The notes under the pieces: generated by a model
Seen by the model: the letters and a program-made list of their open reading frames with translations, nothing else
Told to the model about the DNA's origin: nothing
Database searches by the model: none
Made by a program: the position numbers and the translations under genes
In this document: positions 14,976 through 24,184 of the stretch, piece by piece
How positions within the stretch are numbered: position 1 is the stretch's first letter
How the letters are laid out: each line of letters starts with the position of its first letter
Source: Flavobacteriales bacterium
GTDB lineage: Bacteria; Bacteroidota; Bacteroidia; NS11-12g; UBA955
Assembly (NCBI GenBank): GCA_947463095.1
Contig: CANHRE010000020.1
Coordinates: 1 to 37,021, forward strand
Reading direction: 5' to 3'
DNA: 37,021 nucleotides

Positions 14976-16619
14976 TTAAGCAAAACGGTTTCCAACCCAA
15001 ACAAAACGTTTGTTGATAAAGTCGCTGTTGGTGAAGCTGGCATTACCTGCTGCGTTGCCGCCGCTCACATGAAAATCACTAAAGGCTGCGTGAGAATTCA
15101 CAAATGCAGCACCGGTAAAGTTAAAAGACACCGGGGTAAAGGTGCGGTTCATGGTTTGTTCTATGTGCACCATTGTGGCGTCATCCTGGGTATAAGCCAG
15201 GCAGGTGATGGCACCGTGTTCTGCAACGGCGCGCGCGGCCATTGCGATGGATTCAGCGGTATCGGCGGTTTTCACCACCAAAACACAGGGGCCGAACAAC
15301 TCAGAGATATTGCCTTCAATTTCAGCAGCGCTGGCGGTAAGAACCACCGGGGCATACATTCTTGCATCAGGGAATTCGGGATGCTGAACCGCTATTGAGG
15401 CCAATGCCACATGGGGATATTTAGTTACTGCAGCCTTGGTTCTATGAATGGTTTGCTCGTTTTGTATGGCTCCCAGGGTGAAGGGGCCGGCCTTGGGATT
15501 CTCAACCAGTTCTTTCACGGCTGTTGCAAGTCCGGCAACAAATTCGTCGTAACTCACGACACCATCACTGCTTTGCACGCCTGATGCCGGAACAAAAATA
15601 TATTGCGGCGCTGTGCACATTTGCCCGCTGTACAGGCAGATGCTGAAGGCCAGATTCTGCTGAACGGCCTTTACATCCTGCACAGAATCAACAATAACCG
15701 GATTTACACCGGCTTTTTCCGTGAAGCAGGTTTTGTGCAACCCTTCTACATACAATCCAAAACCGGGGCCACCGGTATAATCAATCATCTGAACATCCGG
15801 GTGCTCTGCAAGATGCTTGGTAACGGGTGCGGCAAGGGTATCGGGTGCAAGCTGCACCAGATCAGGATTCTGACCGGCTGCTTTCAGGGCATTTCTGATT
15901 TCTGCCACCACGATGGCTATGGGTAAGATGGATTTGGGATGCGGCTTCACAATCACCGGATTACCGGTAATCAGGCTGGCATAAAGGCCGGGAACGGTAT
16001 TCCAGGTCGGAAATGTAGAGCAGCCTATTACCAGGCTGATGCCCTTAGGCATGGGTTTGAAGTTCTTCCGTATGCTCAGGTCGAACTTACCCATAGGCTT
16101 TACCCAGGTTACTTCATTGGGGTAGCGTTCCAGCTCTTCAACGCCAACGGATATGGCCTCCAGGGCTCTATCGGCTGCATGCGGGCCGCTGGCCTGGAAA
16201 CTCATCATAAAACCCTGGCCGGTGGTGTGCATGGTCGCAAATGCGATATCAAAGAAACGCGCCTTCATGCGTTCCAGGCTATCCACAAGCACCTCTGCCC
16301 TATTGCGCGCGGGCAAAGCTGCCCAGGCATCCCATGCCTGCTGCGCCTGAAGTATGTAGGTTGCTACCGGCAGCGAAGGGTAATGAATACCCAGTCCGGT
16401 TTGGAGGTAAGGACTTATTTCCTCTCCAATCCAGATTTCCGGCTCTACGGTATGCAGCTCAGTGAAGTTCTGATTCAGCCTGTTTTGAAAGGCACTCAGC
16501 CCCTGTTGTGTCGCATCTTCCGCATACGCTTTGGGCTGCTCGGGATATGCCGCGTAAAACGTGCGCTTATGGTTGGCCGCGATAGCCTCATCCAACAATT
16601 GTATTGCCTTGTTGCTCAT
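14976..16619 (-). CDS. PaaN-type aldehyde dehydrogenase (no MaoC domain)
   Basis: A 547-aa member of the aldehyde dehydrogenase superfamily, most like the short PaaN form annotated in phenylacetate degradation, which lacks the C-terminal MaoC/hydratase domain of the ring-opening fusion enzyme. The nucleotide-binding region is at about 194-230 (GISLVIGCSTFPTWNTVPGL, VIVKPHP). Glu301 (CFTEKAGVNPVI) and Cys335 (SGQMCTAPQYIFVP) are the likely catalytic residues. No other paa genes are nearby, so the true aldehyde substrate is uncertain. It has its own good promoter (16635-16667) and is followed by the YceI gene. The start is at 16619 (MSNKAIQLLDEAI). Confidence 0.88.
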   Translation of the reverse strand: MSNKAIQLLDEAIAANHKRTFYAAYPEQPKAYAEDATQQGLSAFQNRLNQNFTELHTVEPEIWIGEEISPYLQTGLGIHYPSLPVATYILQAQQAWDAWAALPARNRAEVLVDSLERMKARFFDIAFATMHTTGQGFMMSFQASGPHAADRALEAISVGVEELERYPNEVTWVKPMGKFDLSIRKNFKPMPKGISLVIGCSTFPTWNTVPGLYASLITGNPVIVKPHPKSILPIAIVVAEIRNALKAAGQNPDLVQLAPDTLAAPVTKHLAEHPDVQMIDYTGGPGFGLYVEGLHKTCFTEKAGVNPVIVDSVQDVKAVQQNLAFSICLYSGQMCTAPQYIFVPASGVQSSDGVVSYDEFVAGLATAVKELVENPKAGPFTLGAIQNEQTIHRTKAAVTKYPHVALASIAVQHPEFPDARMYAPVVLTASAAEIEGNISELFGPCVLVVKTADTAESIAMAARAVAEHGAITCLAYTQDDATMVHIEQTMNRTFTPVSFNFTGAAFVNSHAAFSDFHVSGGNAAGNASFTNSDFINKRFVWVGNRFA

Positions 16620-16634
16620 GGTGTTTTTGTGCAA

Positions 16635-16667
16635 CAAAGGTAAAAGCAGATTTAATGCTCTTCCAAT
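16635..16667 (-). promoter_or_regulatory. Promoter of the PaaN-like gene
   Basis: On the minus strand: ATTG-N21-TACCTTTG, an exact -7 box and a one-mismatch -33 box at consensus spacing for Bacteroidota. Predicted transcription starts about 10 nt before the ATG at 16619. Confidence 0.6.
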
Positions 16668-16689
16668 TCAATGGCATCAGGCAACTGAA

Positions 16690-17046
16690 TTACTTCATTT
16701 GTTCGTCGCCATGCAGCAAATGCAACAAGCGGTGGGCAAACGGCGCCAACAGGATTCCAGACATAGAAATAAACACCAATCCGCTAAACAATGCATAAAA
16801 ACTGGCAAAAAGCTTAGCAGCAGAGGTATGGAGCACATCCACCGGGCCCATTCCGCCTAAAATCATGCTGGCGTTTAACAAAGAATCCAGCCAGTTGAGT
16901 CCTGCAATCCAATGGTAGCCAAACACCCCAACAATCAACCCAAACACCATCAACATGGATGAGTATAAAAGGAATTTCAATTGTCTTCCAAAATAGCGCT
17001 TGCGGCTTATGACCGGCTTGGCGGTATGTTCAAATCGAAAGGGCAT
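16690..17046 (-). CDS. Small conserved membrane protein (ion-channel-like pore pair)
   Basis: A 118-aa protein with a basic N-terminus (RKRYFGRQLK) and hydrophobic segments at about 25-48, 52-66 and 77-102, with MILGGMGPVD between the second and third. The layout of helix, short re-entrant stretch and helix, with a Gly-rich turn, recalls two-helix K+ channel pores, but there is no TVGYG-type filter, so channel activity is only a guess. It starts 7 bp after the alpha/beta hydrolase stop, so it belongs to the same transcript. Function unknown. Confidence 0.7.
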   Translation of the reverse strand: MPFRFEHTAKPVISRKRYFGRQLKFLLYSSMLMVFGLIVGVFGYHWIAGLNWLDSLLNASMILGGMGPVDVLHTSAAKLFASFYALFSGLVFISMSGILLAPFAHRLLHLLHGDEQMK

Positions 17047-17053
17047 GGTGCTT

Positions 17054-17701
17054 CTAGGGTAATTCTTTTAACCAATTTCGGATTAAGGTACTCACTTCAT
17101 GGCGGTATTTCGGGAGGAGAAAATGGCCGGCACCGGAAATGTCAGGAAAGGCTTCAGATGACTTCAGCCAGGGGTCATTGCCTCCGATAATCTGAAGCAT
17201 CGGCTTCACAGGTATAGAGGGTCTGAATTGCAGCAAACACCGTAAGATGTGTTTGGTTTCGGCATGACCCCATTGGGTGAAGCAGCGCCGCATGATTTGG
17301 TAGGTACTGCGCCCAAAAAGCCTCATGGTATTGACCGCAAGGGGAACCAACACCCTTGAAGGAAGTAATAGGAGTATATGAAGGATGCCTAAGCTTGCTG
17401 CTGCCCTGACATAAGTGCGCCAAGACTGCCGGGATGCCGCATAGGAGCACAACAATATCCCTTTCAGGTGAGGCCTGCTTGCCGCCTGTTCCAGCGCCAG
17501 CATACCACCCATAGAGAAGCCCCCAAGAACATCTGTTTGATCGGGTATTTTCGCAGCCATACGCCTTGCCCACATGATTCTAGTTTCACCGATCAGTGGG
17601 GGCTCCGGAATCAACCAACAAACCTGCCAGCCTGGAAGTTCCAGCCATGAATCAGCAACCTGATTCATCCCCAGTCCTGCCCAGATGGCCAAAAAAGGCA
17701 T
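17054..17701 (-). CDS. Alpha/beta hydrolase, BioH-like size
   Basis: A 215-aa single-domain hydrolase. The catalytic triad is visible: Ser63 in GGFSMGGML, Asp176 in IIGGNDPWL and His193 in GAGHFLL. The N-terminus is short and lacks the common His-Gly oxyanion motif; WAGLGMN stands in its place. The lid is small and hydrophobic (about 100-125). The substrate cannot be named; an esterase or thioesterase is likely. Its ATG overlaps the stop of the preceding DUF3467 gene by one base (TGATG), so translation is coupled, and the small membrane protein follows after 7 bp. Confidence 0.85.
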   Translation of the reverse strand: MPFLAIWAGLGMNQVADSWLELPGWQVCWLIPEPPLIGETRIMWARRMAAKIPDQTDVLGGFSMGGMLALEQAASRPHLKGILLCSYAASRQSWRTYVRAAASLGILHILLLLPSRVLVPLAVNTMRLFGRSTYQIMRRCFTQWGHAETKHILRCLLQFRPSIPVKPMLQIIGGNDPWLKSSEAFPDISGAGHFLLPKYRHEVSTLIRNWLKELP

Positions 17702-18024
17702 CAGGCCTGTCCAGTCTGTCCGCCGAAATTCAAAGGCAGATGAAAGCCCGGACCCTGATCCTGGATGTCAATCTCCCCGAAACTTTCTTCATACTTGGCC
17801 AGGTTATCGCCCAGCGCAAGCAAAAGACGCTTGGCATGCAGCGGCGACATCACAACCCTGCTCTTCACACGTGCCTTGGGTACCCCAGGCATCAGGCGCA
17901 CGAAATCGACAACAAATTCGGCATTACTGTGGGTAATGATGGCTAAATTGGTGTATGTACCTTCCGCCATTTCTTCGGAAAGTTCAATTTCCATTTGCTG
18001 ACCTTGTTCTTCCATAGGATTCAT
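17701..18024 (-). CDS. DUF3467 protein
   Basis: A 107-aa protein whose core (AEGTYTNLAIITHSNAEFVV, MSPLHAKRLLLALGDNLAKYE) matches DUF3467, a small domain widespread in Bacteroidota and other bacteria with no settled function. Acidic N-terminus; Gly/Pro-rich tail. The start could be 18024 or 18015. A longer open frame reaching 18246 runs into the divergent permease gene and is rejected. A perfect -7 box ends five bases before the ATG at 18024. First gene of a tight three-gene group with the hydrolase and the membrane protein. Confidence 0.85.
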   Translation of the reverse strand: MNPMEEQGQQMEIELSEEMAEGTYTNLAIITHSNAEFVVDFVRLMPGVPKARVKSRVVMSPLHAKRLLLALGDNLAKYEESFGEIDIQDQGPGFHLPLNFGGQTGQA

Positions 18025-18029
18025 GCATG

Positions 18030-18037
18030 CAAAAATA
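18030..18037 (-). promoter_or_regulatory. -7 element immediately before the DUF3467 gene
   Basis: TATTTTTG on the minus strand is an exact TAnnTTTG. Transcription would start at or next to the ATG at 18024, giving a leaderless message, or a leader of about 10 nt if the ATG at 18015 is used. No -33 box is obvious. Confidence 0.4.
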
Positions 18038-18088
18038 AAGGCATTCAGGTGAGGTTTTTTGCCCGATTTTTGCAACAGAATCGCTGCG

Positions 18089-19546
18089 TTGAAAAAGCTG
18101 AACCTTTTAATTATTAGAGCTTTTACCGGTCCCTTTTTGGCAACCTTTGCCATCAGCCTGTTTCTGTTTCTAATCCATTTTTTGTGGAAGTATATTGATG
18201 ATCTTGTGGGCAAAGGCATTGATACGTTCACCCTGATGCGTCTCATTTTCTATTCCATGGCCGATCTGGTGCCCATGGCGCTGCCTTTGTCGGTGATGAT
18301 CTCCAGCCTGATGACCTACGGAAACCTGGCTGAAAGCTATGAACTGGTAGCCATACGCAGCGCTGGTGTTTCTCTTTATCGCGTGCTCTGGCCTTCGTTC
18401 CTGGTGATGCTCCTGTTTGCTGCCATCACCTTTTATTTCACCAATATTGTTATTCCCCGCGCAAACCTGGAGGGCAAGAGCCTTTTATACGACTTACGAC
18501 AGAAAAAGCCTGCCTTTAACATCACCGAAGGCGTGTTTTATAACCAAATTGAAGGCTACAGCCTGAAGGTAGGCAAAAAGGAGCAGGATGACGAAACGGT
18601 GCGCGACATCATGGTGTACGAATACCGCCAGGGAAACAGCCAGCTCAACATTGTAAAAGCGGAAAAAGGCGTCATGAAACTCTCGTCAGACAGGCGCTTT
18701 CTTTACTTCACCCTGTACAATGGGGTACGCTATGAAGAGATGACGGATATGCGTGATTATTACCGCAGCTATCCGCACAACATCATGCGTTTTGGCAAAC
18801 AGCAGCTCACCTTTGACCTGAGCAGTCTGGACATGAAAATCACAGACAAGGAAGCCTTCCGTGGCGATTACCGCATGATGAACATTGCTGAATTGCGGCT
18901 GGAAGTTGATTCGTTGGAGAAACAAAAAAACATGAAACTACAGCGCAGCATGGATTTTTTCATGACGCCGTACTTTCATTTTGTAGCAGATTCAGTGAAG
19001 TCCAGGGCTGGTTTGGTAAAAAGCAGCAACATCATTGAAAATTATCCGGGAGACCGTCATGGTGATGTGTACAGGATAGCGCTGAGCACGGCCAGAGGCA
19101 TCAAGAGCATTGCCGACAACAACAAGGCGGAACTGGAACTCCTTCAGGCTGAATCGGTAAAATACCAGGCCGAATGGCATAAGAAATTCACCCTGTCGGT
19201 GGTCATCATCCTGCTGTTTCTAATAGCCGCACCCCTGGGAACCATCATTCGCAAGGGAGGTATTGGCCTCCCCTTGGTTATCGCGGTGATTATGTTCATT
19301 GTGTACTATGCCATCAACATCATTGGTGAAAAAATAGGCAAAGAAGGCATCGTACCCCTCTGGGTGGGCATGTGGTTGAGTTCATTTGTGCTGTTTCCCG
19401 TAGGGATATACATAACCTTAAAGGCCAGCGCAGACAGTGCTACCCTGAGCCTGGAGGCTTATCAACGTTTGTTCAAGCGCCTGTTTAATGTGAACAGATG
19501 GCGCAACGCGGTTCGAAACAGGGGGCGAGGCCCGGCTGAATCATGA
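18089..19546 (+). CDS. LptF/LptG-family permease (lipopolysaccharide transport)
   Basis: A 485-aa permease of the YjgP/YjgQ family, part of the ABC machine that extracts lipopolysaccharide from the inner membrane and feeds it to the periplasmic bridge. Layout: three N-terminal membrane helices (about 10-35, 50-75, 95-125), a periplasmic beta-jellyroll domain (about 130-340), then three helices from about 375. WKYIDDLVGKG and LPLSVMISSLMTYGNLAESYE are typical. The start is a TTG at 18089 (LKKLNLLIIRAF aligns with the usual MKKLxxL); a TTG at 18059 is also open. The 3' end overlaps the glycosyltransferase by 4 bp (ATGA). Confidence 0.92.
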   Translation: MKKLNLLIIRAFTGPFLATFAISLFLFLIHFLWKYIDDLVGKGIDTFTLMRLIFYSMADLVPMALPLSVMISSLMTYGNLAESYELVAIRSAGVSLYRVLWPSFLVMLLFAAITFYFTNIVIPRANLEGKSLLYDLRQKKPAFNITEGVFYNQIEGYSLKVGKKEQDDETVRDIMVYEYRQGNSQLNIVKAEKGVMKLSSDRRFLYFTLYNGVRYEEMTDMRDYYRSYPHNIMRFGKQQLTFDLSSLDMKITDKEAFRGDYRMMNIAELRLEVDSLEKQKNMKLQRSMDFFMTPYFHFVADSVKSRAGLVKSSNIIENYPGDRHGDVYRIALSTARGIKSIADNNKAELELLQAESVKYQAEWHKKFTLSVVIILLFLIAAPLGTIIRKGGIGLPLVIAVIMFIVYYAINIIGEKIGKEGIVPLWVGMWLSSFVLFPVGIYITLKASADSATLSLEAYQRLFKRLFNVNRWRNAVRNRGRGPAES

Positions 19547-20733
19547 ACATACTGGTAGTTACCAGCAGGGTACCTTACCCCTTGCGCGACGGCGGAGCCA
19601 TAGCCACGTTTAACCAGGTAAAAAGCTATGCCGCGTTGGGGCATCGGGTTGTAATGTGTTGCCTGAACACGAGCAAGCATTACGTGGACCGGGCTACCAT
19701 AGATCGGGCATTTGACTTTGCTCAGGAAGTGCATACCGTTGATGCCAACACCAATCTGAAACCGTTAGGTGCCTTGTTCAGCCTGCTTTCGGGCACTTCC
19801 TATAACATCACCAGGTTTGATGTTCCGCAAATGCACCAGGAGCTTGAACGCCTGTGCCTCAGCCACCAGTTCGACCTGATACAACTGGAAGGATTGTACA
19901 CGGCACCCTACCTGGAAACGCTGCGAAAAGTGAGTCGGGCGCCCTTGTTACTTCGCCAGCACAATGTGGAATTTCGCATATGGGAAAAGCTGGCTGCACA
20001 TGCTCCCAAGGGCATTAAAAGATGGTATTTGGGCCTGCTTTCCAGAAGATTAAAGACCTATGAATTAAACTGTTTGCCCCTGGCAGACAAGGTTGCAGCA
20101 ATCACCGATGCAGATGCCGCTGATATGAAACAATATTGTCCGCAGGCTTCCATCATCAGTGCACCGGCCGGCATAGACCTACCTGATGCTGTTGAACAAG
20201 GCAATCCATTCCGGGTATTTCATCTGGGCAGTATGGAATGGATGCCCAATCAGGAAGGCGTGCACTGGTTGTTAAACGAAATTTGGCCTTTGGTGAAGAA
20301 AATGGAACCCCGTGCAAGTTTGCACCTGGCGGGAAAAGGGCTAAGAGCAAACTTTGGAAAACCCTTACCCGAGGGCGTTTACAACGATGGAGAAGTGGAA
20401 GATGCGGCACGCTGGTACGCAGGTTTTGGGATATCTGTTGTGCCTCTTAGGGCGGCCAGCGGCATCCGAATGAAAACACTTGAAGCACTGGCTGCCGGTA
20501 AAAGTGTGGTAAGCACCGGTGCAGGTGCAGCCGGGTTGCCACTAATGAACCGCGAAGAAGCGATGCTTGCCGATACTGCCGAAGCATTTGCCCAGGCCAT
20601 CCTAACCGTGATGCACGACGCGGCGCTCAGGGAGCGACTGTGCCTGAAGGGTCGTGCAATGGCCGGGAGGTATGACCGCAACCTGCTCGCCGCACAACTA
20701 CTGCAGGAATGCACTCAAAAAACTGTTCACTGA
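19543..20733 (+). CDS. GT4-family glycosyltransferase
   Basis: A 396-aa GT-B fold enzyme. The N-terminal Rossmann domain starts MNILVVTSRVPYPLRDGGAI with the Gly-rich acceptor loop. The C-terminal donor-binding domain contains FHLGSMEWMPNQEGVHWLLN and the characteristic GIRMKTLEALAAGKSVVST, where the Glu contacts the nucleotide sugar. It is probably a retaining enzyme acting in cell-surface glycan or lipid-linked sugar synthesis. Its start overlaps the LptF/G permease stop by 4 bp, and the ABC exporter follows after 6 bp, which suggests an envelope-biogenesis operon. Donor and acceptor are unknown. Confidence 0.92.
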   Translation: MNILVVTSRVPYPLRDGGAIATFNQVKSYAALGHRVVMCCLNTSKHYVDRATIDRAFDFAQEVHTVDANTNLKPLGALFSLLSGTSYNITRFDVPQMHQELERLCLSHQFDLIQLEGLYTAPYLETLRKVSRAPLLLRQHNVEFRIWEKLAAHAPKGIKRWYLGLLSRRLKTYELNCLPLADKVAAITDADAADMKQYCPQASIISAPAGIDLPDAVEQGNPFRVFHLGSMEWMPNQEGVHWLLNEIWPLVKKMEPRASLHLAGKGLRANFGKPLPEGVYNDGEVEDAARWYAGFGISVVPLRAASGIRMKTLEALAAGKSVVSTGAGAAGLPLMNREEAMLADTAEAFAQAILTVMHDAALRERLCLKGRAMAGRYDRNLLAAQLLQECTQKTVH

Positions 20734-20739
20734 TTCATT

Positions 20740-22506
20740 TTGAAACTACTCCTAAGATACCTCAGTCCCCATAAAAAGCTGATGGCCGGCGCCTTGCTGC
20801 TGGCTACCACCAGCCAGGTGTTTTCCATGCTTGATCCATGGGTAGGTCGGAACATCATGGACCGCTACCTCATCCCAAAAAACACCCATAGCAGTGATGC
20901 CTTTCTTTGGGGAATGGTGAGCTGGCTGAGCATAGGTGTTGGGGTAGCCATGGTGAGCCGCATAGCCAAAAACCTTCAGGACTACCTGGTAAACGTGGTG
21001 ATTCAAAAAGCAGGAGCTAGAATCTTTATGGATGGCATCATGCATACACTTGACCTGCCGTACGAAGATTATGAAGACCGACGCAGTGGAGAAACCCTGA
21101 ACATATTACAGAAGGTGCGCAGCGACAGCGAAAAGCTTATCAGCCTGGCCATCAACCTGTTATACAGTAGTGCTGTGGGTGTGATGTTTGTGTTTTTCGC
21201 TTCCCTCTCCGTGCATTGGCTGATTGCCCCGGCATTTCTTTTCGCCATGCTCGTGGTAGGGGTAAGCAGTTCTATGTTGAGCAAGCGCATCAAGCACATT
21301 CAAGGTAAAATTATGAGGGAAACCTCTGCACTGGCAGGCACCACCACAGAGAGTTTGCGCAATATAGAGCTTGTTAAAAGTTTGGGACTGATTGCTCAGG
21401 AAATCAGGCGTATCAGCACCAATACCCTTAAAATTCTTGGCTTGGAGCTGGAAAAAGTAAAAAAGGTGCGCACACTGGGATTCATCCAGGGAACTACGGT
21501 GAACCTAATGCGTAACTGCTTGCTCCTATTTTTGAGCTGGATGGTATTTACTGAACGCATCAGCGCGGGTATGTATTTACAATTCCTGTTTTATACCTTT
21601 TTCATCTTTAACCCTTTACAGGAACTAGGCACCTTCATACAAGCCTGGCGCGAGGCGCAGGTTTCCCTAGGTCGCTTTGCCAGCCTAATGGAAGCACCCC
21701 TAGAGCCGAAGCCTGAAAATCCGGTTAGCATTGGTGCCATACGAAACATCAAATTCGATCAGGTTACCTACCGCCACCGCCATGCCTCGCGTCCCGCGTT
21801 GCAGGACATCAGCCTGGAGATACAACAAGGGGAAACCATTGCCTTTGTCGGACCTTCCGGCAGCGGAAAAAGCACCTTGGTAAAATTGCTGATTGGCTTA
21901 TATCGTCCTGTTTCAGGACAGTTATTTCTGAATACGGTTGAAGCATCCTGCACAGACCGCATGGAATTGCGTTCCCAATTAGGTCTTGTTGCACAGGAAG
22001 CTCAGTTGTTCAGCGGCACCATTCGCGACAATCTGCAGTTTGTACAACCCCAGGCAACAGATGCCGAAATGATGGAGGCATTACACCTCGCCGCTGCCGA
22101 TGGCCTGCTCGTCCGTGCAGAAAAAGGTCTGGATGCCACCATTGGCGAAGGAGGAATGAAAGTTTCAGGAGGTGAAAAACAAAGGATTTCTATTGCCAGG
22201 GCCTTGCTCAGGCACCCCTCGCTGATGATTTTTGACGAGGCCACTTCGGCATTGGATTCACTAACAGAAAAAGAAATTACCGCAACGGTGAAAACACTGT
22301 CGCAGAAACGCGACCGCATCAACATCCTCATTGCCCACCGCCTGAGCACCATTATGCATGCCGACAGGATCTATGTTCTTGAGCAGGGACGCATCATTGA
22401 AACAGGAACCCACGAACAACTGTGTGAAGAAAGAGGATTGTATTATGCCATGTGGCGCCAGCAGATTGGCGAAGGCACCGCCGATGAGTCAGGCCATGAG
22501 GCTTGA
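20740..22506 (+). CDS. MsbA-like ABC exporter (fused membrane and ATPase domains)
   Basis: A 588-aa half-transporter that would work as a homodimer. Six membrane helices occupy about residues 10-300. The nucleotide-binding domain follows, with Walker A GPSGSGKSTLVKLL, Q-loop VAQEAQLFSG, signature VSGGEKQRISIARALL, Walker B LMIFDEATSALDS and switch His IAHRLST. MsbA-like exporters flip lipid A or other lipids; coupling to the LptF/G permease and a glycosyltransferase fits that role. The start is a TTG at 20740, 6 bp after the previous stop. The 3' end overlaps the convergent ftcD gene by 18 bp. Confidence 0.93.
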   Translation: MKLLLRYLSPHKKLMAGALLLATTSQVFSMLDPWVGRNIMDRYLIPKNTHSSDAFLWGMVSWLSIGVGVAMVSRIAKNLQDYLVNVVIQKAGARIFMDGIMHTLDLPYEDYEDRRSGETLNILQKVRSDSEKLISLAINLLYSSAVGVMFVFFASLSVHWLIAPAFLFAMLVVGVSSSMLSKRIKHIQGKIMRETSALAGTTTESLRNIELVKSLGLIAQEIRRISTNTLKILGLELEKVKKVRTLGFIQGTTVNLMRNCLLLFLSWMVFTERISAGMYLQFLFYTFFIFNPLQELGTFIQAWREAQVSLGRFASLMEAPLEPKPENPVSIGAIRNIKFDQVTYRHRHASRPALQDISLEIQQGETIAFVGPSGSGKSTLVKLLIGLYRPVSGQLFLNTVEASCTDRMELRSQLGLVAQEAQLFSGTIRDNLQFVQPQATDAEMMEALHLAAADGLLVRAEKGLDATIGEGGMKVSGGEKQRISIARALLRHPSLMIFDEATSALDSLTEKEITATVKTLSQKRDRINILIAHRLSTIMHADRIYVLEQGRIIETGTHEQLCEERGLYYAMWRQQIGEGTADESGHEA

Positions 22507-24180
22507 CTCTATATCGTGAACAATGGCATCACAGGCCGCATGATTATCCCCTAGCAAGGTTCTGGCCTGATCAACAAGCTGGGCGGCCAAGGTTCGATCT
22601 TTCAACTCTTTAGCGTTGATAAGCACATTCAGCCAGGCGCCGCGCACTGCCGTTTTGATGCATAGGGCTGCTACCGCAGCGTCCGACATAGAGTTGGGAT
22701 TTCCCTCATGAGCCATCGCCCGTATCAAAGGCACACAGGCAAAAGCCGTTTTCATTACTTCCAATGGCACACTGGCTGCATACTGGTTCGCCTGCTCAAT
22801 AGCCGCTACCCTGACCGTTTTTTCTATTTCTGTATCCTTGGGAAGTTTGAAAGCATTCATCACTGCCTCAAAGGACCGTGTATCCTCATCTACTAAAAAC
22901 AAGAGCTGTTTCTTCAGTTTCTGCCCTTGCTCAGCCCAGGAACTGAAAGCTGCAGTGCGTTCTTCCCAACCTTTTTTCGTTGCAGACAGGTTTGCCACCA
23001 TAGCGCCCAGTGATGCACCTAAAGCTCCCGCCAGTGCACTTACACTGCCTCCTCCTGGAGCTGGTGAATCGCTGGCTGTTTCATCACAAAAACCTGAAAC
23101 AGACATGCGCACCAGTTTTTCCGCAACCGAATCCTTCAGCAAATATTCTATAATTCGTTCCTCTGGAATAAATGGATTCAATTCATCCAATCCCATAGAC
23201 CTCACAGCCGTATGAATCAGTTCCGATTCCGACACTCCAGTACTGAGGCCCTGCTTGTCAAGAAAATAGCGACCGGCATCAAGCATAGGTTCCAGCGGTA
23301 CCAGTCCGACCAATTCACTTCCTGTAACCCTTAAACCACGACTTAATGCAGCATTACAAGTTTCCTCAAAAGCAATGTGCAGCGGAGTAACCTTGTAATT
23401 TGTGAGGTTCATGCTGATTTGTGCCATCCCGTATTCTTCTATGTACCAGCCTATGGCCTTTACACACTTCAATTTTCCGGGGATGCGCACTGGCTCACCA
23501 GTTGCATCTTTCACAATAGGGCCATGGTATGGATTACCCTCCCGCTTTACACGGCCCGCTTCCCTAACATCAAAAGCTACCCTGTTAGCAAGTCTGGTAC
23601 TCTTCGTATTCAGGTTCACATTGTAGGCAATGAGGAAATCCCTAGCGCCGATAACCGTAGCTCCTGCAGTTTCATGCAGCACTGCCGGACCGAAATCGGG
23701 CTTCCATTCCGGCAACTTTATTTTCTCGGCAAAGCCTTCAAATTCTCCTGCCCTAATCAGCGATAGATTATTGCGTTCTTTTTTGGGTTGCGCATATTCA
23801 TATAGATAAACAGGTATGTTTAGTTCCTTGCCTACCCTGTGCGCCAGTTCCGTGGCATGGGCTGCAGCTTCTTCCATGCTCACACCACTGATGGGAATAA
23901 ACGGACATACATCGGTAGCACCCATGCGAGGGTGTTCGCCTTTGTGACCGCGCATATCTATAAGTTCAGAAGCTTTCTTAATTCCTGCAAATGCAGCTTC
24001 TACAACATCTTCCGGTCCACCAACAAAGGTTACAACTGTGCGATTTGTAGCCTTCCCCGGATCTATATTCAAGATTTTCACTGCACCCTGAGCAGCAATC
24101 GCCTGAACGATGGCATCAATGATATCTTGATTTTGTCCTTCGCTAAAATTCGGGACACATTCTATGAGGCGGTTTAGCAT
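22489..24180 (-). CDS. ftcD: Bifunctional glutamate formimidoyltransferase / formimidoyl-THF cyclodeaminase
   Basis: FtcD transfers the formimino group of N-formimino-glutamate (from histidine breakdown) to tetrahydrofolate and then deaminates it to 5,10-methenyl-THF. The 563-aa protein holds both activities. The N-terminal transferase domain covers about 1-330 (IECVPNFSEGQN, RGHKGEHPRMGATDVCPFIP with the catalytic His). The C-terminal cyclodeaminase domain covers about 355-563 (DSPAPGGGSVSALAGALGAS, NPNSMSDAAVAALC). This is the same fusion as in animals. No other hut genes are in the window. The 3' end overlaps the convergent ABC exporter by 18 bp; the start lies 4 bases after a perfect -7 box. 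Confidence 0.95.
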   Translation of the reverse strand: MLNRLIECVPNFSEGQNQDIIDAIVQAIAAQGAVKILNIDPGKATNRTVVTFVGGPEDVVEAAFAGIKKASELIDMRGHKGEHPRMGATDVCPFIPISGVSMEEAAAHATELAHRVGKELNIPVYLYEYAQPKKERNNLSLIRAGEFEGFAEKIKLPEWKPDFGPAVLHETAGATVIGARDFLIAYNVNLNTKSTRLANRVAFDVREAGRVKREGNPYHGPIVKDATGEPVRIPGKLKCVKAIGWYIEEYGMAQISMNLTNYKVTPLHIAFEETCNAALSRGLRVTGSELVGLVPLEPMLDAGRYFLDKQGLSTGVSESELIHTAVRSMGLDELNPFIPEERIIEYLLKDSVAEKLVRMSVSGFCDETASDSPAPGGGSVSALAGALGASLGAMVANLSATKKGWEERTAAFSSWAEQGQKLKKQLLFLVDEDTRSFEAVMNAFKLPKDTEIEKTVRVAAIEQANQYAASVPLEVMKTAFACVPLIRAMAHEGNPNSMSDAAVAALCIKTAVRGAWLNVLINAKELKDRTLAAQLVDQARTLLGDNHAACDAIVHDIESSLMA

Positions 24181-24184
24181 GGTG

